From Owenia fusiformis (Eukaryota > Annelida > Polychaeta > Sabellida > Oweniidae): a stretch of 60,000 nt of DNA. The notes under the pieces are model-generated. The model worked only from the letters and a program-made list of their open reading frames with translations, was not told the origin of the DNA and made no database searches. The DNA lies in the NCBI GenBank assembly GCA_903813345.2, contig CAIIXF020000005.1, positions 6,949,375 through 7,009,374 of the forward strand, written 5' to 3'. Of the stretch, positions 57,149-60,000 are shown one piece after another (position 1 is the first letter of the stretch; every line of letters begins with the position of its first letter). The translations under genes were made by a program, and so were the position numbers.

Positions 57149-58865
57149 TTAACTTGGTCGTTTGAAAGCAGAAGTATAGAATAGTCCGTTGTGAACTTTA
57201 AACACTTCGCCACTGAGTGTGATATCAACAATTACCGTGTTACCATCTGCATCGTTCTTCATCAAAAAGTGAACATTCTGATCACCACCTTCCATTTTGA
57301 CAGTATACTTCGCTGGAGCTTCATTGACATCGTCTCTGAGTCCGTCTGTGATGCGCATGCGCATGTGATGGCATATAGATGCCGCCACTGAACCAGTTCC
57401 ACATCCGATTGTCTCACCTTCAAGACCACGCAAATACGTCCTCATCTCTAGTAGATAGTCCCTTTCACTTAACACCTTCACAAAGTTGACATTTACACCG
57501 TCTGAGACATACCTCTCCGAATATCGAATACTTTTAGCATGTTCTTGAAATTCTATATTTCTTAATGAATCGCATTTGATGAATCTAATGTGGTGTGGCG
57601 AGCCTGTGTTTATGAAGGATTCGTCCTCGTCGATATGCTCAATGTTCTTTGCGTCAATATCTTCGAGTGTTATAAATATGTTCTTGTTGTTATCTTCATA
57701 TCCTGTGTGGATGCCATCGCACGCAAAAATGGTAACATGGTCTGCCATCGAGACAATACCATTGTCATACAAGTATGCCACAACACATCGAGTTCCATTT
57801 CCACAAAAAGTCCCTAAAATGAAAATAGACACAATATTCTCTTTAACAAACGTATGGTGCATGTTTCTCCCAAAGTTTCCGATATCTATAGTAATACAAA
57901 ATCCCCGGGGATTTTTCAAAAGTAAAAACCAAATCGTAATAGCTAGGATGATGGGTCTTGGTTACGTTCTATTAACACTTAAAACATGCTTTTAGTCCAG
58001 AACAAGCCTTCGCTAAACGGCCATTGCAATGAAAGGAGTTGATGTTTACAGTCCAAGGCGGTGAAAATACAACTCTATCAAACCTAAAAATAAACAACCA
58101 ACATTTTTAAGGCCTCAAAAATGGGCCTTTTTGGGCCAATTTTATCAAAAAATGGGCCTAAACATTTTCAAAATTTGGGCCCAATTTTTGGTTTCAGGGG
58201 CCAAAAATGTTTTTGCGCGCAAGTTTTTTCCAGACTCAAAATTTGTCCCCCCCCCTGTTAATTTTTGGATTCGCCATTGAGTACATTCAGTTAATGAAGT
58301 TCATAAAAACACAGAATGAAATCCTGTGCTTATTTTACAAGAGGCCATAGGTGTACTGCACATAAATTAAGTTATCTGAAATATACAAAAGCAAGTCTTG
58401 TTTCTGAAAACGAATGTATTATATACATATTATATATATATATACATGTATTGTACATACAATATTGCAATTGTGATCCTTTGATTGCTTATTTTTGGTC
58501 CGATAGACTTACATCTCCACTGCCTCGAAATGTCGTTTAATTTTGTTTAATTCACTTTAATTTCACTTAATCATAAACATTAATGCTCTGATGAGATTGG
58601 ATGCTTCTTGAATCATAGATAGGGTCTGCTGCATACCTTTATGTCCATTAGCGTTGTACCAGATGACTTCGAAGTCTGCTTTTTCGTGACGTCTTACCTC
58701 CAGGACACCATCTGCTCCAACGCCAAATCTTCGGTGACACATTACTGCCACAGCAGAATTATCGCCCAGAAATGTGCTAAATTCACCATTTATATTATTG
58801 ATTATTATGCAGTCCTCGCCAGATGCTTGGTATTTAGCAAATGGAATATTTTTCAAGTAAGACAT
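57149..58865 (-). CDS. Diaminopimelate-epimerase-fold protein (DapF-like)
   Basis: Two exons, 58865-58637 and 57813-57149, join in frame (297 aa; bacterial DapF is about 275). The first half has FAKYQASGEDC, CHRRFGVGADGVL and IWYNANG, then the catalytic-cysteine motif CGNGTRC just after the intron; the second half has the partner motif GLEGETIGCGTGSVAA. Both catalytic cysteines of the two-base epimerase are therefore present. In bacteria and plants the enzyme converts L,L- to meso-diaminopimelate for lysine and cell-wall synthesis, which animals lack. The usual Asn in the N-terminal GND(F) motif is Glu here (GEDC), so the substrate may differ. It could be a horizontally acquired, now spliced, amino-acid racemase or epimerase. 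PhzF and proline racemase share the fold, but the motifs favour DapF. No broken frame. Confidence 0.85.
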
Positions 58866-60000
58866 TTTCGGATGGTCGTGTTTTCGTAGTCGGGTCCCAA
58901 CTCTATATCAAGTAAACATTCGTTAGAAATTAAAATAACTGTATTCAAGTCCACCATAAGAAAAAACTACTAGCTCAATGCCTGCTATTCATGCATATGA
59001 GTTGGTGTATCAACACAGTAATACAATATACCTATCTATTGGCCAAGTTTAGTACACGGTGAGCGTGTCCTTATATGTAGTACAATTCAACTGTTGTTCT
59101 ACTTCAATTGTAAACAATATTGAGATAACACTGTTGCTATGTAATGCAAATATTTATTTTGAAGATGAGATATTTATTAGGCTATTTTCACAATGATACG
59201 TGTGTATCCGATTCATGTTTGAAGAATCGTTGTAAGGCATATAAATCATAGAAATTTCAAGTGATTACCTTTACTTAAGAAAAAGATGCATCGTTTTATC
59301 CGAACTTTTGGATCGCCCTATCTATCATTTAGTCATCTATATAAGGTCATATACATATATATCATTATGAGGTTTTGACAACCGTGTTGAAATTATATAT
59401 AAGGTTGTAGTTATTTATAAGTTTGTAGTTTGCGCGTAATTTAATTGACTTTCTAAACTTATAGAGGGGAATGTTTGGTAAAGTCGCATATTCGTAATTC
59501 TGATGTTTAGATTATTAATATCAGATATTATAGATGTCATGGTTGTTCGATTGTTAGAATGTGGAAACTGGTTAAAATCATTGGCTATTTTGAAGCCAAA
59601 GCCATTGAATTGCATGTCGGTAAGTCAACGCAAAAATGGAGGGACATTTAGTCAAGCTCTCTGTCTGTCGGGAAACTGACAAATCCTGATTAGTTTTATA
59701 TGTGAAAATGATGTACATTTGGTTATGAAGAAATTACCTAGTGTCCAATTTTCAAATGTTGAATGGAAATTGACAAGTGATTCGGAGTAGAGATCTAGCT
59801 GAAACTTTTTATTTTCACTTTTAAATCTGAATGCTCATTTGGAACTATTTTTTGTCTGTGTTTCACTGTTTACACATTCTATCATCACATACGTGCATCA
59901 CAACGTTTTCACAAAACAGACTTTCAATTTCAATTAAAGGCCCACTATGCTTAATTTAGAGGGAACAAAGAATCATATAAACATGTTATTTACACACCCG
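58866..60000. other. Upstream region of the epimerase gene to window end
   Basis: Probable promoter and 5' UTR of the DapF-like gene lie here, but no specific element could be supported. No other gene recognised; the frame 59415-59615 has no motif. Confidence 0.4.

Noticed and set aside
58050-58260. Repeated 'gggcc' motifs near the epimerase intron
   Set aside because: Low-complexity sequence without consistent unit or structure.

Overview
The window is nuclear DNA of an animal, most likely a marine invertebrate (lophotrochozoan or invertebrate deuterostome; the phylum cannot be fixed from sequence alone). The genes are split by GT-AG introns, the DNA is AT-rich, and the families are metazoan: an allograft-inflammatory-factor EF-hand gene, a CYP2-type P450, a retinol-dehydrogenase-like SDR and a rhodopsin-class GPCR. 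Much of the rest is transposons, often nested, with no bacterial or organellar layout.

Region by region. 1.2-9.25 kb (minus): a 17-exon gene for a protein-primed family-B DNA polymerase of the Maverick/Polinton type. It opens with C2H2 zinc fingers, carries an acidic insert and a Vsr-like endonuclease module, and is open in every exon. Its last exon's tail is duplicated downstream (0.2-1.2 kb). 12.5-17.6 kb (plus): AIF-1/Iba1, six coding exons, with a LINE fragment beside one splice donor. 22.2-23.2 kb (plus): the end of a small single-pass membrane protein. 24.07-26.7 kb (plus): a membrane-anchored SDR. 27.8-30.8 kb (minus): a P450 with a 21-bp minisatellite in an intron. 30.9-43 kb: no host gene, only transposons (hAT-like, Harbinger-like, long inverted repeats, a LINE inserted in another repeat).

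43.85-53.11 kb is one large DNA transposon with roughly 430-bp terminal inverted repeats around a broken gene of about 1,340 codons (minus). Its C-terminal part resembles a FEN/XPG/PIN-type nuclease. The gene is split by a 3.37-kb TA-flanked element that holds a second inverted-repeat element, which in turn holds a copy of the repeat seen at 32.5-35.6 kb.

54.4-55.4 kb (minus): an intronless neuropeptide-type GPCR. 57.1-58.9 kb (minus): a two-exon diaminopimelate-epimerase-fold gene, unexpected in an animal. The host genes share no evident pathway. The two most unusual items are the spliced polymerase and the large nuclease-type transposon.
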